DNA of 64,000 nt from an uncultured Flavobacteriaceae bacterium (GTDB taxonomy: Bacteria > Bacteroidota > Bacteroidia > Flavobacteriales > Flavobacteriaceae), in assembly GCA_937773465.1 (NCBI GenBank), contig CALJVK010000013.1, positions 6,718 to 70,717 on the forward strand. The letters run 5' to 3'. Made by a program: the position numbers and the translations under genes. The notes below the pieces were generated by a model. It was not told where the DNA came from. It saw nothing but the letters and a program-made list of their open reading frames with translations, and ran no database searches. Shown piece by piece: positions 25,782 to 36,030 of the stretch (position 1 is the stretch's first letter; each line of letters opens with the position of its first letter).

Positions 25782-27017
25782 TTAAACTTTAAAATTTGAT
25801 GGAAGCTCAAATAGTTCAAGATCAAAAGTTTTTAGCGAAGCAAGTAGATGATCAAAAATATTGGAAACAATATTTTCATAGTTTTTCCATTCTTTATCAG
25901 AAACAAACGCATATATTTCAAGAGGGACACCTTGAGATGTTGGGGTTAATTGACGACACATGATAGTCATATCGTTATTAATTAATTCATTAGCAACTAA
26001 ATATTCTTCTATATACTTTCTAAACAAACCAATATTTGTGAGGTTTCTTCCGTTAATTTTATCATCAATTTCAAGATTTAATTTTAAATTATGATATTCT
26101 ATTTCTTTTTCGATTGTAGCTAAATAGTTAGATAATAATTTGATGTTTGTTAATTTAGAAACTTCTTCCTTTTTCATGAATCTAATTGAAGAACCTTTTA
26201 TTAGTAACGCCCTTTTTATTCTTCTTCCATTAGAATCACTCATTCCTCTCCAGTTTTTAAATGAATCAGAAATTAATTTATATGTTGGAATAGTAGTTAT
26301 GGTTTTATCAAAATTTTGAATTTTAACAGAACTTAGATTTATTTCTATCACATCTCCGTCAGCTCCAAACTTTTCCATTGTTACCCAATCCCCGATTCTA
26401 ATTAAATCATTTGAACTTAACTGAATGCTAGCAACAAATCCTAATATAGTATCCTTAAAAATTAGCAAAAGAACTGCTGAAAGTGCACCCATGGCAGTAA
26501 GAAAAGTTCCCACATCTGTTCCTGTAAGAATTGAAAATATCACTATAATGGCTGTAAACCATACTAGTATCATAGCTACTTGAACAAAACTTTCAATTGG
26601 TTTCCCTTTTAAAGAATCAACAGTTTTAAAAAAATCTTTAGAAGCACTCAAAAAATTTCTAATTATCCAAACTAAAAGAATAATAAAATATATTTCTAAA
26701 ACTAAAACAGCATAAACAAGTAAAGCTTGAAAATCTTCAAGCCAATATGGTAAAATCCAATATAAAAAGAATAGCGGGACTAATCTTGATAAATATATTT
26801 GAATTTTGTTAGCAATTAAAAAATCATCAAAATCAGTTTTAGATCTTTCTGAAATTTGTTCAAGAAAATTAATTATAATTTTCTTTGATATATAATTAAT
26901 AACAAAAACAGAAATAAAGATTAGTATTGAAACTAAAATTAAATTTAATATTTCTGCATAAAACTCTGGTATTCGTAGATCAATTAAAAGATCATAAAAT
27001 AAGTTGTTTAATTCCAT
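25782..27017 (-). CDS. MscS-family mechanosensitive ion channel, YbdG-like
   Basis: The protein has 411 residues. It has about five transmembrane segments. The last is the pore-lining helix in 'TDVGTFLTAMGALSAVLLLI', followed directly by the MscS beta-domain ('SNDLIRIGDWVTMEKFGADG', 'TTIPTYKLISDSFKNW'). A long cytoplasmic C-terminal region follows. The arrangement and the W after the beta-domain resemble E. coli YbdG (MscM). Such channels open when turgor rises and release solutes. It follows ruvB by 27 bp on the same strand. Confidence 0.88.
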   Translation of the reverse strand: MELNNLFYDLLIDLRIPEFYAEILNLILVSILIFISVFVINYISKKIIINFLEQISERSKTDFDDFLIANKIQIYLSRLVPLFFLYWILPYWLEDFQALLVYAVLVLEIYFIILLVWIIRNFLSASKDFFKTVDSLKGKPIESFVQVAMILVWFTAIIVIFSILTGTDVGTFLTAMGALSAVLLLIFKDTILGFVASIQLSSNDLIRIGDWVTMEKFGADGDVIEINLSSVKIQNFDKTITTIPTYKLISDSFKNWRGMSDSNGRRIKRALLIKGSSIRFMKKEEVSKLTNIKLLSNYLATIEKEIEYHNLKLNLEIDDKINGRNLTNIGLFRKYIEEYLVANELINNDMTIMCRQLTPTSQGVPLEIYAFVSDKEWKNYENIVSNIFDHLLASLKTFDLELFELPSNFKV

Positions 27018-27044
27018 TGAGTTGTGTGTTTTTAAATTAGTTTA

Positions 27045-28067
27045 TTAAAACAGTTCGTCTTGAGATTGGGCTTTTTTTAAGCCTAAATGATCATAAGCTA
27101 ACTTAGTGACCTCTCTCCCTCTTGGTGTTCTAACAATAAAGCCTTGTTGAATTAAAAAAGGTTCATAAACCTCTTCAATTGTTTCAGCACTTTCAGAAAC
27201 TGCAGTAGACAATGTACTAATACCAACAGGCCCCCCTTTAAACTTATCAATTAGAGTAGATAAAATTTTATTATCCATTTCATCAAGTCCATTCTTATCT
27301 ACATTTAAGGATTTAAGAGCAAATCTAGTTATTTCCATATCAATAATTCCATTTCCCTTAATCTGAGCAAAATCTCTTACTCTTCTTAACAATGAATTAG
27401 AAATTCTAGGGGTTCCTCTACTTCTTCCTGCAATTTCAATTGCTGCACTAGGATGAGTTTCAATGTTTAATATTTCGGAACTTCTTTCTACTATAGTTGA
27501 AAGTAATTCTGTCTTATAATATTCAAGTCTACTATTGATTCCAAATCTAGCTCTCATAGGGGCTGTTAATAGTCCTGATCTAGTTGTGGCTCCAATTAGT
27601 GTAAATGGATTTAAATTAATCTGAACAGTTCTTGCGTTAGGTCCAGTTTCTATCATTATATCAATCTTATAATCTTCCATAGCAGAATACAAGTATTCCT
27701 CAACTATTGGACTTAGTCTGTGTATTTCATCAATAAATAGTACATCTCTTGGCTCTAAATTAGTCAACAAGCCTGCCAGATCACCTGGCTTATCTAAAAC
27801 AGGTCCAGATGTTACTTTTAAGTTAACGCCTAATTCATTAGCAACAATATGAGCTAATGTTGTTTTTCCAAGACCAGGGGGTCCATGAAACAAAGTGTGG
27901 TCTAAAGCATCTGAACGTTGATTACATGCCTCTACAAAAACTTTAAGATTATCAAGTATTTGATCTTGTCCTGCAAAATCATCAAATGACAATGGTCTTA
28001 GAGCCTTATCTATTTCTAATTCTTCAGTATTAAATCCAGAATCTGTAGGGTCTAAATTTTCATTCAT
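27045..28067 (-). CDS. ruvB: Holliday junction branch-migration helicase RuvB
   Basis: This AAA+ ATPase has 340 residues, the usual family length. Walker A is '[13 protein letters not shown]' near residue 63 and Walker B is '[10 protein letters not shown]'. Sensor 1 is '[12 protein letters not shown]', and the arginine finger is in 'MRARFGI'. The winged-helix DNA-binding domain ends in '[20 protein letters not shown]'. RuvB hexamers drive branch migration of Holliday junctions with RuvA. The ATG at 28067 starts 'MNENLDPT', the normal flavobacterial N-terminus. coxA lies 45 bp upstream. Confidence 0.97.
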   Translation of the reverse strand: MNENLDPTDSGFNTEELEIDKALRPLSFDDFAGQDQILDNLKVFVEACNQRSDALDHTLFHGPPGLGKTTLAHIVANELGVNLKVTSGPVLDKPGDLAGLLTNLEPRDVLFIDEIHRLSPIVEEYLYSAMEDYKIDIMIETGPNARTVQINLNPFTLIGATTRSGLLTAPMRARFGINSRLEYYKTELLSTIVERSSEILNIETHPSAAIEIAGRSRGTPRISNSLLRRVRDFAQIKGNGIIDMEITRFALKSLNVDKNGLDEMDNKILSTLIDKFKGGPVGISTLSTAVSESAETIEEVYEPFLIQQGFIVRTPRGREVTKLAYDHLGLKKAQSQDELF

Positions 28068-28112
28068 TTATCCAAATATAAGCAAAAGAAAATCGATATT
28101 TAAAACAATAAA

Positions 28113-29909
28113 CTAGTGTTCAGTTTCTTTTTCTCCTTTACTAAGTGGAGTAGTTTGAAGAACAAAATCTTCTTTTTGACCAGGCTTACTGTAATCGTAT
28201 GCCCATCTATGTACATGTGGTATTTCACCAGGCCAGTTTCCATGGATATGCTCAACAGGTGCAGTCCATTCCATAGTGTTTGATCTCCATGGATTTTGCT
28301 CTGCTTTTTTACCAAAAAACATACTTGAAATAAAATTATATAAAAAAATCAACTGAGCAGCACCTGCAAGTAAAGCAAAGACCGTGATTACAACATTTAT
28401 ATTTGCTAAATCATCAAAATAAGGAAAAGCAGTATTTGTATAATATCTTCTAGGCAAACCTGCCATTCCAATAAAATGCATTGGGAAAAACACTCCATAA
28501 GCAGCTATAGCTGTTACCCAAAAATGAATGAACCCTAAGTTTTTATTCATCATTCTCCCAAATAATTTAGGGAACCAATGATATACTCCAGCAAACAAAC
28601 CATAAAGAGCTGAAATACCCATAACTAAATGGAAATGCGCTACAACAAAGTAAGTATCATGTATATTAATATCTAAAGTACTGTCTCCAAGAATAATTCC
28701 AGTAAGACCTCCTGTGATAAAAGTAGATACTAAACCAATTGAAAACAACATCCCTGGATTAAATTGCAAATTACCTTTCCACAGTGTTGTAATATAATTA
28801 AATGCTTTTACAGCAGATGGAATTGCAATAAGTAAGGTGGTAAATGTAAATACTGAGCCAAGAAAGGGGTTCATTCCTGAAATGAACATATGATGTCCCC
28901 ATACAACTGTAGACAGAAATGCAATAGCTAAAATAGATGCTACCATGGCTCTATAACCAAAGATTGGTTTTCTTGAATTAGTAGCGATAATTTCTGATGT
29001 TATACCTAATGCAGGTAGCAGTACAATATATACTTCTGGATGTCCTAAAAACCAAAAAAGATGTTCAAATAATACTGGAGAACCACCTTGATAATGAAGA
29101 ACTTCACCCTGGACAAAAATGTCTGAAAGGAAAAATGAGGTTCCAAAACTTCTGTCCATTATTAAAAGTAGCGAAGCTGAAAGTAAAACAGGAAAAGAAA
29201 TAACACCAATTATAGCAGTAACAAAAAATGCCCATATTGTTAAAGGGAGTCTGAACATAGACATACCTTTAGTTCTTAAATTTATAACTGTAACAATATA
29301 ATTAAGTGATCCAAGTAATGAAGAAGCAATAAAAATAGCCATTGAAATTAACCAAAGTGTCATCCCCATTCCAGAGCCGGGTTGAGCTTGAGGTAATGCA
29401 CTTAATGGAGGATAAATTGTCCATCCAGCAGCAGCAGGACCAGCTTCAACAAAAAGAGATGCAAGCATTATCATACTAGACAGAAAAAACAACCAAAAAG
29501 AAATCATATTTAAAAGACCAGAAGCCATATCTCTAGCCCCAATCTGTAATGGAATCAATAAATTACTAAAAGTTCCACTTAAACCAGCAGTAAGCACAAA
29601 AAACACCATTATAGTACCATGGATGGTTACTAAAGCTAAATAAATGTTAGGATCCATCACACCTTCAGGTGCCCAATCTCCTAAAAAAATATCAAAAACA
29701 GCAAAGGATTGTTCAGGCCAAGCTAATTGAAGTCTAAATAGTAAAGACATAGCCACTCCAATAAAACCCATAAACAATACTCCTAAAATCAAATATTGTT
29801 TAGCGATCATTTTATGATCTTGACTAAATATATATTTAGTTATAAATGTTTCTTTATGATGATGATGATCATCGTGATTTGAATGCGAAATACTTGAAAC
29901 TTCTGACAT
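28113..29909 (-). CDS. coxA: Cytochrome c oxidase subunit I
   Basis: The protein has 598 residues and is the heme-copper oxidase catalytic subunit with about 12 membrane helices. 'FLGHPEVYIVLLP' holds the CuB histidine and cross-linked tyrosine. 'GHHMFISGM' holds the next two CuB histidines, and 'VVAHFHLVMGIS' holds the heme a3 and heme a ligands. The N-terminus is His-rich (about residues 10-20). It reduces O2 to water while pumping protons. It is the last gene of the actABCDEF-coxBA operon, 6 bp after coxB. Confidence 0.96.
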   Translation of the reverse strand: MSEVSSISHSNHDDHHHHKETFITKYIFSQDHKMIAKQYLILGVLFMGFIGVAMSLLFRLQLAWPEQSFAVFDIFLGDWAPEGVMDPNIYLALVTIHGTIMVFFVLTAGLSGTFSNLLIPLQIGARDMASGLLNMISFWLFFLSSMIMLASLFVEAGPAAAGWTIYPPLSALPQAQPGSGMGMTLWLISMAIFIASSLLGSLNYIVTVINLRTKGMSMFRLPLTIWAFFVTAIIGVISFPVLLSASLLLIMDRSFGTSFFLSDIFVQGEVLHYQGGSPVLFEHLFWFLGHPEVYIVLLPALGITSEIIATNSRKPIFGYRAMVASILAIAFLSTVVWGHHMFISGMNPFLGSVFTFTTLLIAIPSAVKAFNYITTLWKGNLQFNPGMLFSIGLVSTFITGGLTGIILGDSTLDINIHDTYFVVAHFHLVMGISALYGLFAGVYHWFPKLFGRMMNKNLGFIHFWVTAIAAYGVFFPMHFIGMAGLPRRYYTNTAFPYFDDLANINVVITVFALLAGAAQLIFLYNFISSMFFGKKAEQNPWRSNTMEWTAPVEHIHGNWPGEIPHVHRWAYDYSKPGQKEDFVLQTTPLSKGEKETEH

Positions 29910-29915
29910 ATTATA

Positions 29916-30990
29916 TTATTGTATTACTTCCGAAAATATTTGTTGCTTAGCAACCCATTTTTCGTAATCTTTTTCAGATTCAACTATTATTTTCATTTGC
30001 ATATTGTAGTGAGATGTCCCACATATTTTAGCACATAACAATAAGTAATCGAACTGGTATGGATCTAGCGATTCTTCACCTTTTGCAGTAAGCAATTTAC
30101 TATTTTCGTATCTAATTTTATTAATTCTATTAACCTTGTCTACAACATCTGAATTCATTCTCATTTCATCTGTAGTTTTAGTTGGAGTAAAAGAAAATTC
30201 AGTAATCATTCCTGGCACACAATTCATTTGAGCTCTAAAATGTGGCATGTAAGCAGAATGTAAAACATCTTGAGATCTAAGTTTAAATATCACCTTTCTG
30301 TTAACTGGAAGGTGGAATTCTTGAGTTACAACAAAGTCATCCATTCCATTTGGGTCAGACGAATCTATACCAACAGAGTTTTTACCGTCAAAATCATTAA
30401 GAAATCTAACATTTGCATCTCCAAGCACATTGTCTTCTCCGCCATATCTTGCTTTCCAATTCCATTGTTGCGCATATAATTCAACAACTAAAGCATCCTC
30501 ATCTTCTTCAAAATTCATTATTTTTCCCCACGTAATCATTCCATAAATAATTAAAAGAAAAAAGATTATTGCAGGTATAATTGTCCAAACAAATTCAAGT
30601 TTATTGTCATGAGTGAAAAAATATGCTTTTCTATTGTTTATTCCTCTATACTGGTAAGCAAAAATATGTAAAACAGCCTGAGTTATAGTTTGTGCAAATA
30701 AAATAACAGCAAATGATATCCAAAGTAGGGTGTCATAAGCAGGTCCGTGTGCAGATGCTGATTCAGGAAGAAGTACTTTAGAATAAGTCCAAAAAGAATA
30801 AATAGTAACTGCATAGATAAAAACTAAAAAAGCAAACATCAACTTACCATTTAAATCATTATCTTTTTCTGTAGCAATTTGAGAATCGTCACGCTTTTGT
30901 CCTAATTTAGACAGTTCGAAATATCTTAGTAATTTGCCATATGGCAATTCCTGTTAAGATTAAAATTGTTATTGTAAGTAATACTGTCAT
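29916..30990 (-). CDS. coxB: Cytochrome c oxidase subunit II (one frameshift near the start)
   Basis: The conserved N-terminus starts at the ATG at 30990 ('MTVLLTITILILTG', a first membrane helix). An extra T near 30915-30920 ('atatttcgaa') throws the frame. Removing one T restores 'ITKIFELSKLGQKRDDSQIA'. The open frame from 30947 is therefore not a real start. Two further membrane helices follow. The C-terminal cupredoxin domain carries the CuA site: the upstream His in 'SAYMPHFRAQ', then 'CAKICGTSHYNMQM'. Subunit II accepts electrons from cytochrome c. An isolated slip in an otherwise perfect essential gene points to a sequence error. Confidence 0.93.
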
Positions 30991-31002
30991 TTAATATATT
31001 CT

Positions 31003-32349
31003 TTAGTAAACAAATTTTTCACTTTCTTTAATCAAGGGGTCTCCCGAAGGCTCTAAAGGAGCTTTAGCTAGACTATTAAATACCACATAAATAAATAATC
31101 CAGCAAAGAAAGAAATGCCTGATATTTCAGGAATTCCAAAATACCACTGATCTCCTACTGTGGCTGGCATAATCATGTTATAAACGTCAATGTAATGTCC
31201 AATCAAAATTATTATTCCTGTCATTACGATAAACCAATTAACTCTTTTGTAATCACTATTCATCAACAATAATAAAGGGAAAATGAAATTTAAAACTATC
31301 ATTCCAAAGAAAGGAAGATTATAATCTTCTATTCTTGTTATAAAGTAAGTAACTTCTTCAGGAATATTTGCAAACCAGATTAGCATAAATTGAGAAAACC
31401 ATAAGTAAGTCCAAAAGACGCTAACACCAAACATGAATTTTCCTAAATCATGAATATGATTGTGATTTACCTTTTCTAAATAACCTTTTGATTTTAAATA
31501 AATCGTAATCAATGCAATAGTAGTAATACCAGAAACAAACATACTTGCAAATACGTACCATCCGAATAATGTACTAAACCAATGAGGATCAACTGACATT
31601 ATCCAATCCCATGACATCATAGATTCTGTAACTATAAAAAATGCTAAAAACCCAGCAGACCACTTGAAGTTTTTTGTATGGTTAGAAATATCTGAAGAAT
31701 TGTCTTGAGCTAAAGAATATTTTCTAGAAATATATCTATAGAAATTCCACCCTGCAATATAAAAAACAGCTCTAGCAATTAAAAAGGGTGAATTTAAATA
31801 CCCTACTTTTCCTTGAATTATCTTATCATGAGCAACAACTTCAGGATCCATCCAAACAAAAAGATGATTCAAGTGTAGTGAAGATAGAATCAATATTAAT
31901 AATATGATTAATGTACCAGGAAGCAAATAAGCTGTGATTCCTTCCATCACTCTAAACAACAAAGGAGACCAACCTGCTTGTGAAGCTCTTTGAATTGCAT
32001 AAAAAGCCAAAGTACCTAATGATAAAAACATAAAAAATAATGCGGCTACATATAAAGCAGACCATGGACGATTTTGTAAATAATGCAGTAGGTGTTCATC
32101 ATGAGATGATGAATGAGCAACCTCTTCATTATGAGTGTCTGATGAACCATGTAAATCCTCGGGTGCATGTGTTTCTTCAGAAATGTGGGATTCAACTTTT
32201 TGATGGTCATCAGAATGTGAATCTGCAACCATTTCTTTGGCCTGTTCAATAGTTTTAGGAGCAGAATAAAAACTAAAACCTAAACCAAGGACACCTATTA
32301 CCATTAAGGTAAGTGAAAAGATTTTTATATTTTTAGAAACCTTGTACAT
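31003..32349 (-). CDS. actF: Alternative complex III subunit ActF (quinol:cytochrome c oxidoreductase)
   Basis: This polytopic membrane protein has 448 residues and about ten helices. It has an unusual His/Asp/Ser-rich soluble insert after the first helix (about residues 40-88). The membrane part has landmarks of the ActF quinone-binding subunit: 'ESMMSWDWIMSVDPHWFSTL', 'MFVSGITTIALI' and a late 'INMIMPATVGD'-like segment ('YNMIMPATVGDQWYFGI'). ActF is related to the NrfD-type subunit ActC and sits next to it in the membrane. The gene lies between actE and coxB with short gaps, as in other Bacteroidota. Confidence 0.92.
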   Translation of the reverse strand: MYKVSKNIKIFSLTLMVIGVLGLGFSFYSAPKTIEQAKEMVADSHSDDHQKVESHISEETHAPEDLHGSSDTHNEEVAHSSSHDEHLLHYLQNRPWSALYVAALFFMFLSLGTLAFYAIQRASQAGWSPLLFRVMEGITAYLLPGTLIILLILILSSLHLNHLFVWMDPEVVAHDKIIQGKVGYLNSPFLIARAVFYIAGWNFYRYISRKYSLAQDNSSDISNHTKNFKWSAGFLAFFIVTESMMSWDWIMSVDPHWFSTLFGWYVFASMFVSGITTIALITIYLKSKGYLEKVNHNHIHDLGKFMFGVSVFWTYLWFSQFMLIWFANIPEEVTYFITRIEDYNLPFFGMIVLNFIFPLLLLMNSDYKRVNWFIVMTGIIILIGHYIDVYNMIMPATVGDQWYFGIPEISGISFFAGLFIYVVFNSLAKAPLEPSGDPLIKESEKFVY

Positions 32350-32353
32350 TAAT

Positions 32354-32905
32354 TTATTTTATTAATTTTTCTCTTAAACTTATTACATACTGCGAAATCT
32401 GCCATCTTTCTTTGGCATTAACTTGACTAGCATGAGAACCCATAAGGTTTTTACCATACATTAAAACATGGTAAATACTTCCCTCGCTAATATCTCTGTC
32501 AGCATAACTTGGAATACCTAAAAACTTTTCATTTTTCATTAATATTCCTTGACCATCTCCTTTTGAACCATGACAAACTGCACAATAAATATTATACAAC
32601 TCTTTACCTTTTGAAATATTTTCATCATTCATTTCTATAGGAGATAACAAATTATTTTTTGCTAATTCATAACCTTCATTCGTGTCTGAATATTCATAAG
32701 GAACCCAACCTCTTGGAATAGTTCCTTCAACAGGAATTTGAGCTTCAATTCCATTAGCAAAAGCATCTGATTCTTCATAAGTACTGTAACCTACAGACTC
32801 ATACATATTAGGAAAAAACTGATAGTTTGGTTTTGATTTATCAAAACATGACACAGTCAAAACACTAAACAATATCATCACGCTAAAAAAAGTATATTTT
32901 TTCAT
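32354..32905 (-). CDS. actE: Alternative complex III subunit ActE, monoheme cytochrome c lipoprotein
   Basis: The protein has 183 residues. A lipoprotein signal ends in 'LTVSCFDKSK'. One heme-binding motif CxxCH occurs in 'YNIYCAVCHGSKGDGQG' (about residue 110). The distal methionine is probably in 'HVLMYGKNLMG'. ActE passes electrons from the iron-sulfur/heme core of the complex towards the oxidase. The stop of actD and the start of actE share a base, so the genes are translationally coupled. Confidence 0.93.
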   Translation of the reverse strand: MKKYTFFSVMILFSVLTVSCFDKSKPNYQFFPNMYESVGYSTYEESDAFANGIEAQIPVEGTIPRGWVPYEYSDTNEGYELAKNNLLSPIEMNDENISKGKELYNIYCAVCHGSKGDGQGILMKNEKFLGIPSYADRDISEGSIYHVLMYGKNLMGSHASQVNAKERWQISQYVISLREKLIK

Positions 32906-33438
32906 TAGTTAGATTCTGTATTATCAATTATTTTAACTTCAAACACATCGGTTTTTTTAACTGCAGCTTTTAAAGCCTTTCCATCACCATTAAATTTAAT
33001 CTCAATTAAAAATTTGTCATCTGTCGTGGCAGGCATTGGGTTTTCAGCTTCTTTAAAAGGCCATAATTTACTTCTTAAATAAAAAGTTATAACCATTAAA
33101 TGGGCAGCAAAAAACACTGTAAGTTCAAACATAATTGGCACAAAAGAAGGCAAGTTTTCAATAAATGAAAAACTTGGTTTTCCTCCAATATTTTGAGGCC
33201 AATCGACTATCATAATATAGTTCATCATGAAGATTGCAAAACAAAATCCAATACATCCATAAATAAAAGATAAAATAGCTAATCTAGTTGGCTTTAAACC
33301 TAGAGCTTTATCTAGTCCATGAACTGGAAAAGGAGTGTAAACCTCATCAATTGAAAAGTTTGATGATATCAAATCTTTGACAGCATCCATTAACTTATCA
33401 TCATCATCGTATACGGCATGTAAAATTTTATCAGCCAT
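32905..33438 (-). CDS. actD: Alternative complex III subunit ActD (DUF3341)
   Basis: The 177-residue membrane protein has two helices. The N-terminal soluble part has the DUF3341 signature 'DEVYTPFPVHGLDKALGL' near residue 33. The helices lie around residues 55-75 ('LAILSFIYGCIGFCFAIFMM') and 100-120. ActD is the small two-helix subunit that supports the ActC and ActF membrane core. Its start overlaps the actC stop by one base, and actE follows directly. Confidence 0.93.
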   Translation of the reverse strand: MADKILHAVYDDDDKLMDAVKDLISSNFSIDEVYTPFPVHGLDKALGLKPTRLAILSFIYGCIGFCFAIFMMNYIMIVDWPQNIGGKPSFSFIENLPSFVPIMFELTVFFAAHLMVITFYLRSKLWPFKEAENPMPATTDDKFLIEIKFNGDGKALKAAVKKTDVFEVKIIDNTESN

Positions 33439-34225
33439 TATTTTTTGTCTCTATTTTTTTTATAATTATCACCTGAAGTTTTTAATATTGTCTTCACTTC
33501 AGCTTGAGCAATCACAGGAAAGGTTCTTGAGTATAATAAAAATAACACAAAAAAGAAACCTATGGTTCCTACAAATATTCCCACATCTACAAACGTTGGA
33601 GAAAACATCGTCCAAGAGGATGGTAAGTAATCTCTATGTAGAGAAGTAACAATAATAACAAATCTCTCAAACCACATCCCAATATTTACAACGATAGAGA
33701 TGAAAAATGAAAAAAGAATACTAGTTCTTAATTTCTTTATCCACATCAATTGTGGCGAAAAGACATTACACGTCATCATAGCCCAATAAGCCCACCAATA
33801 TGGTCCTGTTGCTCTATTTAAAAAAGCATATTGTTCGTATTCAACACCAGAATACCAAGCAATAAAAAGTTCAGTAATATAAGCTGTTCCTACAATAGAT
33901 CCGGTAATCATAATTACTATATTCATCAGTTCTATATGTTGAACCGTAATATAATTCTCTAAATTTGAAACCTTTCTCATAATAATTAGCAATGTATTAA
34001 CCATCGCAAATCCAGAAAAAATTGCTCCAGCAACAAAATAAGGAGGAAATATAGTTGTATGCCAACCAGGGATTACGGATGTAGCAAAATCAAAAGATAC
34101 AATTGTGTGAACAGATAAAACTAAAGGAGTTGCTAAACCAGCTAATACCAATGAAACTTCCTCAAACCTTTGCCAATCTTTTGCTCTTCCAGTCCATCCA
34201 AAACTTACTAAACTATATATTTTTT
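33438..34225 (-). CDS. actC: Alternative complex III subunit ActC (NrfD-like), C-terminal piece
   Basis: This is the second half of ActC. The reading frame begins upstream of the apparent ATG at 34151: restoring one A in the poly-A run at about 34217-34225 joins '[12 protein letters not shown]' to '[20 protein letters not shown]'. The piece carries membrane helices of the NrfD/PsrC family, including '[20 protein letters not shown]' (a quinone-site region) and '[18 protein letters not shown]'. ActC is the main quinol-oxidising membrane subunit. The slip lies in a homopolymer, as expected for a sequencing error. Confidence 0.85.
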
Positions 34226-34265
34226 TTGAAAAGGTTTTACAGCTCTGTCTCTTATCATGGCAAAG

Positions 34266-34823
34266 TCAGGTAATAATCCAGTCCACCAAAACACTAAAGA
34301 AACAGATAAATATGTAGATATTGCAAAAACATCCCATAAGTAATGGAGAGTTAAAGTTAACCCATAAAGATCCATATGCATTTGGAATTGGCAATACCCA
34401 ATAAGCTAACCACGGACGACCCATGTGAATTATAGGAAATAAGCCTGCTTGAATAACTGAAAATATTGTCATTGCTTCGGCAGATCTATTGATTGCCATT
34501 CTCCATTTTTGTCTAAATAATAAAAGTACTGCTGAAATAAGAGTTCCTGCGTGACCTATACCAATCCACCAAACAAAATTTGTAATATCCCAAGCCCATC
34601 CTACAGTTTTATTTAATCCCCAAACACCTATTCCTGTTGAAATAGTGTAAATCATACACCCAAGTCCCCACAAAAAAGCAGCTAATGCAATAGAAAATAC
34701 TATCCACCATTGTTTGTTAGCTTTACCTTCAATAGCAGCAGCAATATCATTTGAAACATCATGATATGACTTGTTGCCAGTTACTAAAGGTTTTCTAATG
34801 GGCGCTTCGTAATGAGATGACAT
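34266..34823 (-). CDS. actC: Alternative complex III subunit ActC (NrfD-like), N-terminal piece
   Basis: This first half starts with a soluble segment ('[20 protein letters not shown]'). It then has NrfD-type helices, including '[20 protein letters not shown]', a characteristic quinone-pocket helix. One extra base near 34338-34342 shifts the frame after 'WVNFNSPLL'. Removing it gives '[20 protein letters not shown]' and '[16 protein letters not shown]', which leads into the second piece. Two slips in total therefore split a gene of about 460 codons. The 14-bp gap to actB and the overlap with actD mark one operon. Confidence 0.87.
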   Translation of the reverse strand: MSSHYEAPIRKPLVTGNKSYHDVSNDIAAAIEGKANKQWWIVFSIALAAFLWGLGCMIYTISTGIGVWGLNKTVGWAWDITNFVWWIGIGHAGTLISAVLLLFRQKWRMAINRSAEAMTIFSVIQAGLFPIIHMGRPWLAYWVLPIPNAYGSLWVNFNSPLLMGCFCNIYIFICFFSVLVDWIIT

Positions 34824-34837
34824 ATATATTTATCTTT

Positions 34838-36030
34838 TTACGTATTTCTAATTTTAACTTGATACACAACATTTGGTTTTGTACCTACACTTTCTAAGAG
34901 ATGATACATTCTATCATCTTCTTTTAATTCTAACACCTTCCTATCTTCATCATTAATATCTCCAAAAACAATTGCGCCAGTCTCACATGCTGACGAACAC
35001 GCAGTTTGAAATTCACCATCCTTAATTTCTCTTCCTTCAAGCTTTGCGTCTAATATAGTTTTTTGTGTTTTTTGAATACACATTGAGCATTTTTCCATAA
35101 CTCCTCTTGATCTAACAACAACATCAGGATTTAAAACCATTTTTCCTAAATCATCGTTCATGTTGAAATCAAACTCATTATTATTATTATACAAGAACCA
35201 GTTAAACCTTCTTACTTTATAAGGACAGTTATTTGCACAATATCTTGTTCCTATACATCTATTGTAAGCCATATGGTTTTGACCTTGTCTTCCATGAGAA
35301 GTTGCAGCAACTGGACAAACTGTTTCACATGGTGCGTGATTACAGTGTTGACACATAACAGGCTGAAAAGCAACTTGAGGATTTTCAGATGGATTTTCCA
35401 TTTCACCAAAAACTGATAGAGAATCACTTAAACCACTAATATTATCTTTTGTAGTGTTATCACCAGAGAATGTTTCAGCTGAAGAATAATATCTATCAAT
35501 TCTTAACCAATGCATGTCTCTTGATTTTCTGACTTCTGTTTTACCAACAACCGGAACATTGTTCTCAGCATGACATGAAATTACACATGCTCCACATCCA
35601 GTACATCCATTTAAGTCAATTGATAAATTAAAATGATGTCCAACTGATCTATCAAATTCATCCCAAATATCGACATCAGGAGATGTTACAAGTGTCTCAA
35701 CATGATTTAAAGAAACGCTAGGAACATAATTCCATTCAGAAGATTTTTTTGTATTAAAAATTTCAAGAGTAGTTTCTTTAATAATATCACCACGTCCCAT
35801 AAGGGTATTGTGAAGTTGAACACAAGCAAATTCATGTGTTTCGTTTACAGATTCAATAGTAACGTTTTGAACATTTATAAAATTATTATAAAGATCATAA
35901 GCGTTAACACCTGTTTGTAATTCTTTTTTAACTCCGCTAGTTCTACCGTATCCAAGAGATAAACCGACAGAACCTTCAGCTTGACCAGGCTGGATAATAA
36001 CAGGCACTTTAAGTGACTTGCCACTAACTA
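34838..36030 (-). CDS. actB: Alternative complex III subunit ActB, C-terminal iron-sulfur part
   Basis: The last open block of ActB is about 390 residues. It holds the ferredoxin-like module with four cysteine sets: 'NGCTGCGACVISCHAENNVP', 'PVMCQHCNHAPCETVCPVAA', 'RCIGTRYCANNCPYKVRRF' and 'KCSMCIQKTQ...CSSACETG'. These would bind three [4Fe-4S] clusters and one [3Fe-4S] cluster. The apparent GTG start at 36007 is internal; the frame is open upstream as 'LVSGKSLKVPVII'. The block accepts electrons from ActC and passes them to the ActA hemes. Confidence 0.88.

Noticed and set aside
32046..32252. Open frames on both strands inside actF
   Set aside because: They are shadows of the His/Asp-rich insert; actF is intact and clearly coding in another frame.
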